This document shows, in pieces, positions 46,308-54,148 of a stretch of DNA of 64,000 nt. The position numbers and the translations under genes were made by a program. The notes beneath the pieces are model-generated. The model was not told where the DNA came from. It saw nothing but the letters and a program-made list of their open reading frames with translations, and made no database searches. Where the stretch lies: positions 1,753,150 through 1,817,149 of the forward strand of contig NZ_DF967965.1 in assembly GCF_001050195.2 (NCBI RefSeq), given 5' to 3'. Numbering within the stretch: position 1 is the stretch's first letter; the number at the start of each line of letters is the position of its first letter. Source of the DNA: Anaerolinea thermolimosa (GTDB lineage Bacteria; Chloroflexota; Anaerolineae; Anaerolineales; Anaerolineaceae).

Positions 46308-48491
46308 TTACTTGTAAACCGGAATGGTCTCCGGGCGATTCTGCTTCAACTGCTGATCCACTGGCGTCCAGAGGGTATCCAGCAGAATGGCATCTTCCAC
46401 CCAAGTGTACATGAACACTGGCGTGCCATCCGGAACATTCTTGACGCGCTTGGCAAGGCCCAAACCATAGCGTCCAACGAAAACGCCAAGGTTGTACACA
46501 TTTTTCGTGAAAATGTTGTTGTACTGGAACATGATCTTCTTGCGGCCTTCCGAGTCGAAGGTCTTTCGATACTCATTGACCAGGTCAACCAGGCTTTGTT
46601 CGAAATCCATCATCTGACGCGGCTGGTCACCTTCACGATGCCAGTTGAACGTCTTGGTGATCGGAGCCAAGGCCGTCACATTGGTAAAGGGCAGAGCAAA
46701 GGCTTGCCCACCGCGATCGGCAGACATATCCCAGGTACCAGCATTGTCCACGTCGGAGTGGGTCGCGCTATCGATCACTTTCATATTGATCTTAATCCCT
46801 ACCGCTCCCCACTGGTTGACCAAAGCCTCGGCAACGCTCTGGGTTTCTTTGGCATCCTGCGAGGCAAGCAACTGTAACACCACGCTCTGACCTGCCATGG
46901 GGCCGCTCGTCCATTCCAGAACTCCATCATTATTGGTATCCTTCAGACCAATTTCAGCCAGCAGGATCTTGGCTGATTCAGGGTCGTAAGGATAATAAAC
47001 CACCGACTCGCGGTCAAAATCTGGAGCACCCGGGTAGAGTCCACCAGCCCAGCCACGCAGGAATGGACCTTTCATAATCGACTGCGCGATACCGTCCCGA
47101 TCCACCGCATAGCTCAGAGCCTGACGGAAGCGAAGATCACGGAACAGCTCACGTACAGCCTTATCGCGATCATTCTGGACGCCAACGCCGAGAGAGTAGT
47201 TGAAGGAAATATAATATCCCAGCGTCTCAGGCCCCCAGGTTACGGTGTATTTCGCATCCGGAGACTGCGCCTGGGTCATGGCCTCAACAAATGTGCTCGG
47301 ATTTTCCAGGTTCATGTGGTCGCAGTCACCTGCAATGGTGCACAGATCACGGCCAATTCCACTGGGCCCCTTGCGATACTGGATTTCGTCAAAGTAGGGT
47401 AGCTGATTTCCTTCCTCATCCACCTTCCAGTAATAGGGATTCCGGCGCATGATCATCAACTCGTCGGTCTTGTATTCCGTGATGACCCACGGCCCCAGGG
47501 TGACGAGAGGAAGTTTATCGGGGGGCAGCGCATCCGCAAAATCCTTATAGGTCGGCTTGGGATCTTTCGTGCTCCACTTGGGATGCAATGGTTTCAGTTG
47601 GTGTGCCGGCATCACATGGAAGTTGTCTTCGTTCATCAGGTAGAACACATCCAGTGGCTTCTGCACCGGGAAGGTGATTTTCACCGTGTAGTCATCCACC
47701 TTCTCCATAGTGGCCGGTTTGCCCTCCCAGGACCAGGCATCCTGGTGACGCGGCGCATTCACGTTGTCATCCAGAATATACCCTTCCCAGGTGAACATCA
47801 CATCATCCGCAGTGAAAGGCACACCATCCGACCATTTTGCGCCCTCAATCAGGTGCAGGGTTAACACATAGCCATCATCAGACCATTCCCAGCTCTTGGC
47901 TACCTCAGGCATCGGTTCGATATCCTGGTCGGCGCGGAATAACGGGCCTGTCTTCACCAGCGCGCCATACCGTGAGGTATAAGACTCGATCCCGAACCAG
48001 CCCATCGTCGTACCGGCCATATCGTTATACCCCGCAGTGGGACAGGCAGAGAACCCTCGCCAGAGATCGCCGTATACTCCGATCCCATCTTTCATGCCGG
48101 TTTTCATATAAACCGCTGGTTCTTTCGGTAGACGGTCCTTGACCGGTGGGAGTGTCCCATCGTTGACATATTTATCCAGCCAGGGGACTTGATGGTATTC
48201 CGGGAGAGCCTTGTAGGTAACGATCTGGCTGATGGGCAGACGCTTAACCTCGGCTCCTCCCACTTCGATCTTATTCGGTTCTGGATAGGGAATAGGAGGT
48301 TTCACCTCTGCCTTTGGTGCTGTGGTATCAGTCGGCTTCTCCGGGGCCTTGGTGGCAGTGGCTTCAACAGGTTTTGCCGTCTCTTTGGGAGCTTCGGTTG
48401 TGGCAGTTGGGGCTCCACAGGCGGTCAGGACGACTCCTGTGCCGGCTAAAGCGCTCAGCTTTAACCATTGGCGGCGAGACATCTTTTTCAT
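46308..48491 (-). CDS. oppA: extracellular solute-binding protein (SBP_bac_5 family) lipoprotein
   Basis: This 727-residue protein starts MKKMSRRQWLKLSALAGTG then VVLTACG. It thus combines a twin-arginine motif (SRRQWLKL) with a lipobox (LTAC), so it may be exported folded and then lipidated. A Thr/Pro/Ala/Glu-rich linker (residues 27-70) follows, then the family-5 binding fold with VAKSWEWSDDGYVLTLHL, WSDGVPFTADDVMFTW and RFRQALSYAVDR. It is longer than E. coli OppA (543). The ligand cannot be read from the sequence; family 5 binds oligopeptides, metals, sugars and others. AAGGAGAAG precedes the ATG. Confidence 0.92.
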   Translation of the reverse strand: MKKMSRRQWLKLSALAGTGVVLTACGAPTATTEAPKETAKPVEATATKAPEKPTDTTAPKAEVKPPIPYPEPNKIEVGGAEVKRLPISQIVTYKALPEYHQVPWLDKYVNDGTLPPVKDRLPKEPAVYMKTGMKDGIGVYGDLWRGFSACPTAGYNDMAGTTMGWFGIESYTSRYGALVKTGPLFRADQDIEPMPEVAKSWEWSDDGYVLTLHLIEGAKWSDGVPFTADDVMFTWEGYILDDNVNAPRHQDAWSWEGKPATMEKVDDYTVKITFPVQKPLDVFYLMNEDNFHVMPAHQLKPLHPKWSTKDPKPTYKDFADALPPDKLPLVTLGPWVITEYKTDELMIMRRNPYYWKVDEEGNQLPYFDEIQYRKGPSGIGRDLCTIAGDCDHMNLENPSTFVEAMTQAQSPDAKYTVTWGPETLGYYISFNYSLGVGVQNDRDKAVRELFRDLRFRQALSYAVDRDGIAQSIMKGPFLRGWAGGLYPGAPDFDRESVVYYPYDPESAKILLAEIGLKDTNNDGVLEWTSGPMAGQSVVLQLLASQDAKETQSVAEALVNQWGAVGIKINMKVIDSATHSDVDNAGTWDMSADRGGQAFALPFTNVTALAPITKTFNWHREGDQPRQMMDFEQSLVDLVNEYRKTFDSEGRKKIMFQYNNIFTKNVYNLGVFVGRYGLGLAKRVKNVPDGTPVFMYTWVEDAILLDTLWTPVDQQLKQNRPETIPVYK

Positions 48492-48637
48492 TGGATACTT
48501 CTCCTTACTTGACTGGTTGAATGACTCGATTGATCTAATCCTTCATCAATCGTCACAATACAATCGATCCTACAAATAAGGCCGCTAACAATAAAAAGCT
48601 GTGATACCTTCCCTTTTCATCACCTCCTTTTCGGAAT

Positions 48638-49666
48638 TCAATCTTCAGGGAACAGCCAGCAGGCCACTTTATGCCCTGGCTGGACCTCGTGAAACACAGG
48701 GGTTACTTCTCCGCAGATTTCCATTGCGTTCGGGCAGCGCGGTGCAAACGCACAACCGCGAATATCTTCTGAGGGGGTTGGCACCATACCTTTGATGGGA
48801 ATGAGCTCCTTTTTACCCTTGCGCCCCAACACAGGAACCGAATTTAACAATCCAATCGTGTAGGGATGCAATGGATGGTGAAACAGCTCACGGGTTTCTG
48901 CAAATTCGACAATCTTTCCCAGATACATCACCGCCACCTGGGAAGCCATTTGCGAGACAACCCCCAGGTTGTGGGTGATCAAGATAATGGATGATCCAAA
49001 ATCAGACTGTAACTGGTTCATCAGATCCAGAATTTGGGCCTGAACGGTCACATCCAGCGCGGTCGTTGGTTCATCTGCGATCAGAATTGCGGGATTGCAC
49101 GAAAGGGCCATGGCGATCATCACCCGCTGGCGCATCCCACCGCTCAACTGGTGTGGATACTCATGTAAGCGTTGCTTCGGATCGCTTATTTGCACCTTGG
49201 TGAGCATTTCTAGCGCTCGATCAAGTGCAGCTTTCCGCCCAACTTTTTGATGAAGCATGACAGCTTCAGCAATTTGATCCCCGACGGTATACAACGGGTT
49301 CAATGAAGTCATCGGTTCCTGAAAGACAATCGCAATCTCACCACCACGAATATTGCGCATTTCTAATCCATGAGGATCCAATTTGGTAATATCCACCACG
49401 TTTTGAGTATGCTTTTGGCGGAGTAAAATCTGGCCATCTACAATTTTCCCCGGCGGCGATTGGATCAGGCGCATGATGGACATGGCAAGGATAGACTTGC
49501 CACATCCACTTTCACCAACCAGACCCAGAGTACTTTGCCTGGGCAGAGATAGATCCACTCCATTAAGAGCCCGAATCGTGGCTTTCTCCAGAAAGAAATA
49601 CGTCTTTACATTTTTGACTTCAAGGATTGGCTCATTTTTAGTGGTAATTTGTTCATCGGGGATCAT
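48638..49666 (-). CDS. oppD: oligopeptide/dipeptide ABC transporter ATP-binding protein OppD/DppD
   Basis: The 342-residue protein has Walker [17 protein letters not shown] near 49, the signature LSGGMRQRVMIAMAL near 167, Walker B ILIADEPTTALDVT near 184 and the C-terminal AFAPRCPNAMEICGEV extension. It is the partner of OppF although four other genes separate them. Its ATG overlaps the TGA of the pseudo-receiver gene. Confidence 0.93.
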   Translation of the reverse strand: MIPDEQITTKNEPILEVKNVKTYFFLEKATIRALNGVDLSLPRQSTLGLVGESGCGKSILAMSIMRLIQSPPGKIVDGQILLRQKHTQNVVDITKLDPHGLEMRNIRGGEIAIVFQEPMTSLNPLYTVGDQIAEAVMLHQKVGRKAALDRALEMLTKVQISDPKQRLHEYPHQLSGGMRQRVMIAMALSCNPAILIADEPTTALDVTVQAQILDLMNQLQSDFGSSIILITHNLGVVSQMASQVAVMYLGKIVEFAETRELFHHPLHPYTIGLLNSVPVLGRKGKKELIPIKGMVPTPSEDIRGCAFAPRCPNAMEICGEVTPVFHEVQPGHKVACWLFPED

Positions 49667-50061
49667 GGGTTGGGTTCTGCCCTCCGGTTAGATAGATTCG
49701 ATCGAACCGCCAACACCTGCTGTACTGTAGTATGAAGCATTACAGGCAATACTGGTTTCACCAGAAAGACCTGAGCTCCCTGACTTAAACCCACCTTCCG
49801 CTCATCTTCAACGCTGCAGAGAATAACCGCCGGGGGAGCCACCAGGGCGAATATCTCCCTTAATAGGGTCCATCCTTCGTCTTCATTGCTGGCCGGCTCC
49901 AGAATTACTACATCAAATGACACCTCTTGCAGGAAGCGGCGGGTTTCTTCTACACTGGGAGTCGCAGTTACGGCGTAATCCGTTTCCAACTCACGCCTGT
50001 ACAGCTCAAGCGCAAGTGGATCCTCATCGACCACCAGCACCCTCGGCCTCTCATCAGACAT
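49663..50061 (-). CDS. stand-alone receiver-like protein with Glu in place of the phospho-acceptor Asp
   Basis: The 132-residue protein has a receiver fold: VLVVDEDPLALELYRREL with the acidic pair at residues 12-14, VSFDVVILEPASNEDEGW where the acceptor position holds Glu55, and AQVFLVKPVLP with the conserved Lys. There is no output domain. Glu at this position can mimic the phosphorylated state, so it may be locked on or regulated otherwise. It overlaps oppD by four bases and lies 196 bases after the hybrid sensor gene, all on the minus strand. It might be a transporter-linked adaptor or a phospho-independent partner of the sensor. Confidence 0.8.
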   Translation of the reverse strand: MSDERPRVLVVDEDPLALELYRRELETDYAVTATPSVEETRRFLQEVSFDVVILEPASNEDEGWTLLREIFALVAPPAVILCSVEDERKVGLSQGAQVFLVKPVLPVMLHTTVQQVLAVRSNLSNRRAEPNP

Positions 50062-50257
50062 ACTCGATGCTCCAAGGCATGATTACTCCTTATGTCAGCC
50101 AGGCCTTTTTAAAAATGCTCAATCGCCTGGAAGCCATTACACTGCTGAAAATTCACTTTTCAGCTGTTGACGCCATCCACATCAATATGGAATACTTTTC
50201 TAACTATACAGGGGAATTCAGCTTTCGTCTTGGACAAAAAAACGAGTCTTTTGGATT

Positions 50258-53200
50258 TTAGGGAGAAACCATCTTTCGGGTACTCTGTCTGAATACTCGC
50301 GGAGACATTCCCACTATCTTTGTAAATACCCGTGTGAAGTAAGCCGAGTCATTAAAACCAACCCGAATGGCAATTTCCGTAATGCTCTCACTCGAATGGG
50401 TGAGCATCTCCTTTGCTTTGACAATTCTCAATCTGCTCAAATAATCCCAGGGAGTCGTATGCATCTCGTTTCGGAATATCTGGCTGAGGTAATTCTCACT
50501 CACACAAACGGCTTCAGCAATCTCTTTCCGGCTGATGGTGTGATGAAAATTCTGATGGATGAAAGCCAGCGCTCTCCGTACCACTTCGCTGGTGTGAGAT
50601 GGGAAGCCCGACTCACATACGGCTTCTGGCTCAAAAATTTTTAACAACTCCTCATCCTCCAGAATTCCCTTGGTTACCAGTCCTGCCTTCAGCCCATTGA
50701 TACGCCCGATATCTTCAAAGGTTAATAACTTACCACTGCAAATCAGCACTGGAATGTTCTGTGTCCGCGGATTTTTCCGGACCTCATCAAGCACGGTGAA
50801 ACCATCTACTTCCGGCATCATCAAGTCGAGCAAAATAAAAGCCGGAGCTTCACTCTCAAGCATTTCCAGGGCAATCCGTCCATTCGAAGCGAAGAGGATA
50901 CGCCTGCCAGGGTATCGACGCTCAAGGAGTTTTTGGTAGTACTTTCGGGCATTCTCATCATCATCCACAACAAGAATAGGTTGTTGTGCTTCTTCAGCGG
51001 GAGCCATCTGGCTCACCCACTCGAGAACAGTATTACCCGACACAGGCTTATAAAGGATATTGGTAATCTGCTCGCCCTCAACAGATGATCGGTCTTCCCC
51101 GCCATCAAAAAGGATTACAGGCAGAGCTGTCCAATCCTGCTGTTTACTTAATTGTTGAATGATTTGCCAGTCTCGCCAGCACGAACCGTGAAGATCCCAG
51201 GCAATAGCCTGAGGCGCACCTTCAGCAAGCATGGCTGATAAATCGCTCATTCCCCGAATCTGCCTGGCGACCAACCCTCGTCGCTGGCATAAACGGATGA
51301 TTCCAGCTGGAATCTGCTCCCGGGTAGATACCACTAATAGAATCGACGGCGCAGATGAGTTATCCTGACGCACTACTGGGCGAGAAATCCCTGGCAGCGG
51401 CAAGTACACATGAAAAGTACTCCCAACCCCGGGCTGGCTTTCAAGGGTTAACAACCCGTCATGCAGGGCTACCAGATGCCGCGTAATGCTTAACCCCAGG
51501 CCGATCCCCTCTGGCCGCCTTTTACGATTGACACTACCAAAAGGCTCAAATATCTTCTCCTGTAATTCCAAGGGAATGCCCGTTCCAGTGTCTTCCACCC
51601 AGATATGAAGGTACGGCGGTTCCACATCGGCCCCCAATCGGATGACCCCACGTGAAGTGAATTTACGGGCATTGACCAGCAAATTAGTCAACACCTGCCT
51701 GAGTCGAACAAGGTCAGCTCGGATGGTCGGTAAATCATCTGGTACTTCTATTTCCCATTGAACGTGAGGATTGGCCGGTTCCGATTGTTGTACTCCGGTA
51801 AAAACCTCCCTGAGAAAAGGCGCAGGTTGAATTACTTCAAAATAAAGGTTCAAAGCACCGATCTCCGCCCGCGAGAGGTCTAGAAGATCGTTAATCATAT
51901 ACATGAGGTGTTCACCGCTTTTATATACATTGCGGATATCACTCTGTAATTCTTGCGCATCCTGTTCAGAGGGTGGCGACTTTAAGCGTTGTTCAATGGA
52001 CTGACTAAACCCAAGAATAGCGTTTAGTGGAGAACGCATTTCATGACCAACGTTCGCAATCAGCCGTGTTTTTAACTGGTTAGCTCGCTCGGCTGCCTCT
52101 CGGGCCTGCAGCGCTTCAAGGTACAGGTCGGCGTTTTGGATTGCGATGCCTAGCTGGCTGGAAAGCAACTTTAATCCCATGATTTCCAAAGAGGGTTGTC
52201 GTATGGGCTCAGAAGACTGCAAGTCGAGGACACCAATCACAGCCCCTCCGAGGAAAATGGGTAATACGGCCCGTGAACGCACCTTCTGCCACTCTTTACC
52301 GAAGCGCCACGAATGTGAGGTTCGCGTATCTGGAATAAAAATCGGCTGATGATGTTCGAAAACCTGTGTAATAAGCGGGTCTTCTGAAGCCGGGACAAGC
52401 CTTGCAGAAGGAGAAAGATCACCACCGTAAAAAATCAACCGTTTCTCTTGATCCGACCAGCGAAGGATTCTTACCCATTCGTAACCAAAATGATGCCTGA
52501 CCGCAGAAGCGAAAACCTCCACCAATTTTTCTCTTTCCAGCAACGAGCCAATTTTCTGAGAAATATCGGTAATCGCTTCCAGTTGCACCAGTCGATCATG
52601 TTCCTGTTGCCGGCTATATCCGACAAGATAACTCGGGAGGTCTGCAATCAATGTTAATTTTCGCGTTGCCACATTAGCGACATTGTCCCGGGTAATCAAC
52701 TGGAAAGTTTGCGGAAGGTGAGGTGGAAGATCTTCACCGTGAGCGGCCTTCCAGGCAAGGTCAACTGCTGCAACCCCCATATCTTCCGCAGCAATATCCA
52801 CTGTTGCCGACAGAGAACCCTCAGCTACCCCTGAGAGGGCCAGAGGATCGCCATTGAGGCCGACAAGTATGGTTCGATCGTCAACCACACTGGTTTTTCG
52901 TCCGGCATCTCTAGCAGCCAGGATCAGAGCATCCGACACCCCAAAAATTGCATCATACCGCTGGCGAGCGTGAGAAAACTTGTCCAGGAGGACAGAATAT
53001 GTTTGCTGGTAAGTCCAGAACGCGGATATCGCCTCGACCTCAACATTGGAATATTCCTTCAAGCCATCCTGAAATCCCTCTAACCGGCTTATACCCTTAA
53101 TGGGAATGGCCTCCTGTCCGGCATAGACACAGAGGACTCGTTTTTTATTGCCTAACCTGCTCCCCACATATTCACCTGCCAGTTTTCCACCCGGATATAG

Positions 53201-53554
53201 ATCGGTCATGGCAGTCATTAAAGAATGGATGGGTTGGATCTCAGCCAGACATATTACAGGAATACCTTCGCTAAACATACCGAGGAGAAATTCTTCGGTA
53301 GCCAGGGTACAAATCAAGGCATCGATCCCGTAAGCCAGCACCTGATCGACGAGAAAGTCTGAGGGAATCTCGAGTAATTCCTCAATAGTGGAAGCCGGAT
53401 GAAGCACCACCAGATCTGCCCCTCGCCGTTGATTGGCGTGAATAACGGCCTCATACACCTGAACCCAGAAAGGATCAGTGGGAATGATAATCACCCCAAC
53501 TCGCGGGATAAATTTCTGACTTTGAGAAAGGTGGTGGGAAAGTGAAACAGTCAC
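50258..53554 (-). CDS. cytosolic hybrid sensor: LacI-type binding domain, GAF, histidine kinase, two receivers, AraC output
   Basis: The 1098-residue protein has no signal peptide or membrane helix. Residues 17-300 are a LacI/periplasmic-binding fold (RVGVIIIPTDPFWVQVYEAV, GGKLAGEYVGSRLG, ILVGLNGDPLALSGV). Residues 330-475 look like GAF. HisKA has NVGHEMRSPLNAILGF with H504, then HATPase with NARKFTSRG, EDTGTGIP and GIGLGLSITRH. The first receiver (735-850) lacks the acidic pair; the second (859-970) is complete, with D910 in FILLDLMMPE. An AraC domain (990-1095) has ISRKEIAEAVCVSENYLSQIF and ITEIAIRVGFNDSAYFTRVF. The start is GTG, six bases after TATAAT. It probably senses an imported ligand and controls the Opp operon downstream. 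Confidence 0.92.
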   Translation of the reverse strand: MTVSLSHHLSQSQKFIPRVGVIIIPTDPFWVQVYEAVIHANQRRGADLVVLHPASTIEELLEIPSDFLVDQVLAYGIDALICTLATEEFLLGMFSEGIPVICLAEIQPIHSLMTAMTDLYPGGKLAGEYVGSRLGNKKRVLCVYAGQEAIPIKGISRLEGFQDGLKEYSNVEVEAISAFWTYQQTYSVLLDKFSHARQRYDAIFGVSDALILAARDAGRKTSVVDDRTILVGLNGDPLALSGVAEGSLSATVDIAAEDMGVAAVDLAWKAAHGEDLPPHLPQTFQLITRDNVANVATRKLTLIADLPSYLVGYSRQQEHDRLVQLEAITDISQKIGSLLEREKLVEVFASAVRHHFGYEWVRILRWSDQEKRLIFYGGDLSPSARLVPASEDPLITQVFEHHQPIFIPDTRTSHSWRFGKEWQKVRSRAVLPIFLGGAVIGVLDLQSSEPIRQPSLEIMGLKLLSSQLGIAIQNADLYLEALQAREAAERANQLKTRLIANVGHEMRSPLNAILGFSQSIEQRLKSPPSEQDAQELQSDIRNVYKSGEHLMYMINDLLDLSRAEIGALNLYFEVIQPAPFLREVFTGVQQSEPANPHVQWEIEVPDDLPTIRADLVRLRQVLTNLLVNARKFTSRGVIRLGADVEPPYLHIWVEDTGTGIPLELQEKIFEPFGSVNRKRRPEGIGLGLSITRHLVALHDGLLTLESQPGVGSTFHVYLPLPGISRPVVRQDNSSAPSILLVVSTREQIPAGIIRLCQRRGLVARQIRGMSDLSAMLAEGAPQAIAWDLHGSCWRDWQIIQQLSKQQDWTALPVILFDGGEDRSSVEGEQITNILYKPVSGNTVLEWVSQMAPAEEAQQPILVVDDDENARKYYQKLLERRYPGRRILFASNGRIALEMLESEAPAFILLDLMMPEVDGFTVLDEVRKNPRTQNIPVLICSGKLLTFEDIGRINGLKAGLVTKGILEDEELLKIFEPEAVCESGFPSHTSEVVRRALAFIHQNFHHTISRKEIAEAVCVSENYLSQIFRNEMHTTPWDYLSRLRIVKAKEMLTHSSESITEIAIRVGFNDSAYFTRVFTKIVGMSPRVFRQSTRKMVSP

Positions 53555-53560
53555 AAAGGA

Positions 53561-53566
53561 ATTATA
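53561..53566 (-). promoter_or_regulatory. candidate -10 box of a leaderless transcript of the hybrid sensor
   Basis: TATAAT on the minus strand is followed by six bases (TCCTTT) and the GTG start, with no Shine-Dalgarno site. Confidence 0.5.
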
Positions 53567-53678
53567 ACCACTTCTATGGCTGGTATGCTCTATTTAAAAA
53601 TTATCGAGGGGGTGATTCCAAAAACCTTCTGCCAGAGACACTGAAAAGTATAAGATCAAATTTCATTAAATAAGAAAA

Positions 53679-53692
53679 CTTTCATTTGAAAG
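53679..53692. promoter_or_regulatory. palindrome upstream of the hybrid sensor
   Basis: CTTTCA-TT-TGAAAG is a perfect 6-bp dyad about 125 bases upstream of the sensor start, in an AT-rich gap of about 240 bases (53555-53796) that shows no gene. It could be an autoregulatory AraC or operator site. Confidence 0.25.
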
Positions 53693-53796
53693 GATAAGAA
53701 AGTAGAGTCTTAATTTACCCTATCGGGATTGATCTCAAATGATAGCTTACGTTAAAACCATGATAGCGTGCTGGCAATGCCAGAAAAAATTCGCTT

Positions 53797-54049
53797 CAAA
53801 GGACATCGTCCCCTTTCGGGGGTTCGAACCTCTGCAGGTTTAAAAAAAAGGCTGGGGGGCAAAGGACACCGTCCCCTTCCGGGGGTTCGAACCTCTGCAG
53901 GTTTAAAAAAAGAGGCTGGGGGCAAAGGACACCGTCCCCTTCCGGGGGTTCGAACCTCTGCAGGTTTAAAAAAAGAGGCTGGGGGCAAAGGACATCGTCC
54001 CCTTCCGGGGGTTCGAACCTCTGCAGGTTTAAAAAAAAGAGGCTGGGGG
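53797..54049 (-). repeat. four tandem 63-64 bp units carrying copies of the tRNA-Gln 3' end
   Basis: Units start at 53797, 53860, 53923 and 53986 and are nearly identical; the outermost (53797) differs most. Read on the minus strand from the tRNA, each unit is a T-run, AAACCTGCAGAGGTTCGAA, a GC-rich hairpin insert (CCCCCGGAAGGGGACGGTG), and TCCTTTGCCCCCAGCC. The first and last parts equal the T-arm, acceptor 3' strand and flank of the adjoining tRNA-Gln, so the array derives from its 3' end. Because the unit is 63 bases, both strands appear as 120-residue open frames (repeating FKPAEVRTPGRGRCPLP and KGHRPLPGVRTSAGLKK), which I regard as artefacts. Confidence 0.85.
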
Positions 54050-54113
54050 CAAAGGATTCGAACCTCTACAAACAGATCCAGAGTCTGCTGTCCTGCCATT
54101 AGACGAGCCCCCA
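54043..54113 (-). tRNA. tRNA-Gln (anticodon CTG)
   Basis: The minus strand folds as a tRNA: acceptor TGGGGGC with GCCCCCA, D-arm GTC-TAATGGCAG-GAC, anticodon stem GCAGA/TCTGT with loop CTCTGGA (anticodon CTG), and T-arm AGAGG-TTCGAAT-CCTTT, with discriminator G. The TGGGG start and CCCCA-G end are typical of tRNA-Gln. The next bases are CCT, so CCA is not encoded and must be added. It lies 35 bases after the gltX stop on the same strand. Confidence 0.92.
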
Positions 54114-54148
54114 GAACTCTGATCGGCACCTAGTTTACCACCGATCAG

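Noticed and set aside
53797-54049. CRISPR array
   Set aside because: The units are directly contiguous without unique spacers, and no cas gene is in the window.
53752-54133. Two open frames of about 120 codons on opposite strands encoding perfect 21-residue repeats
   Set aside because: The DNA unit is 63 bases, a multiple of three, so any stop-free frame repeats. The units are tRNA-derived, there is no ribosome site, and the frames run through the tRNA gene.
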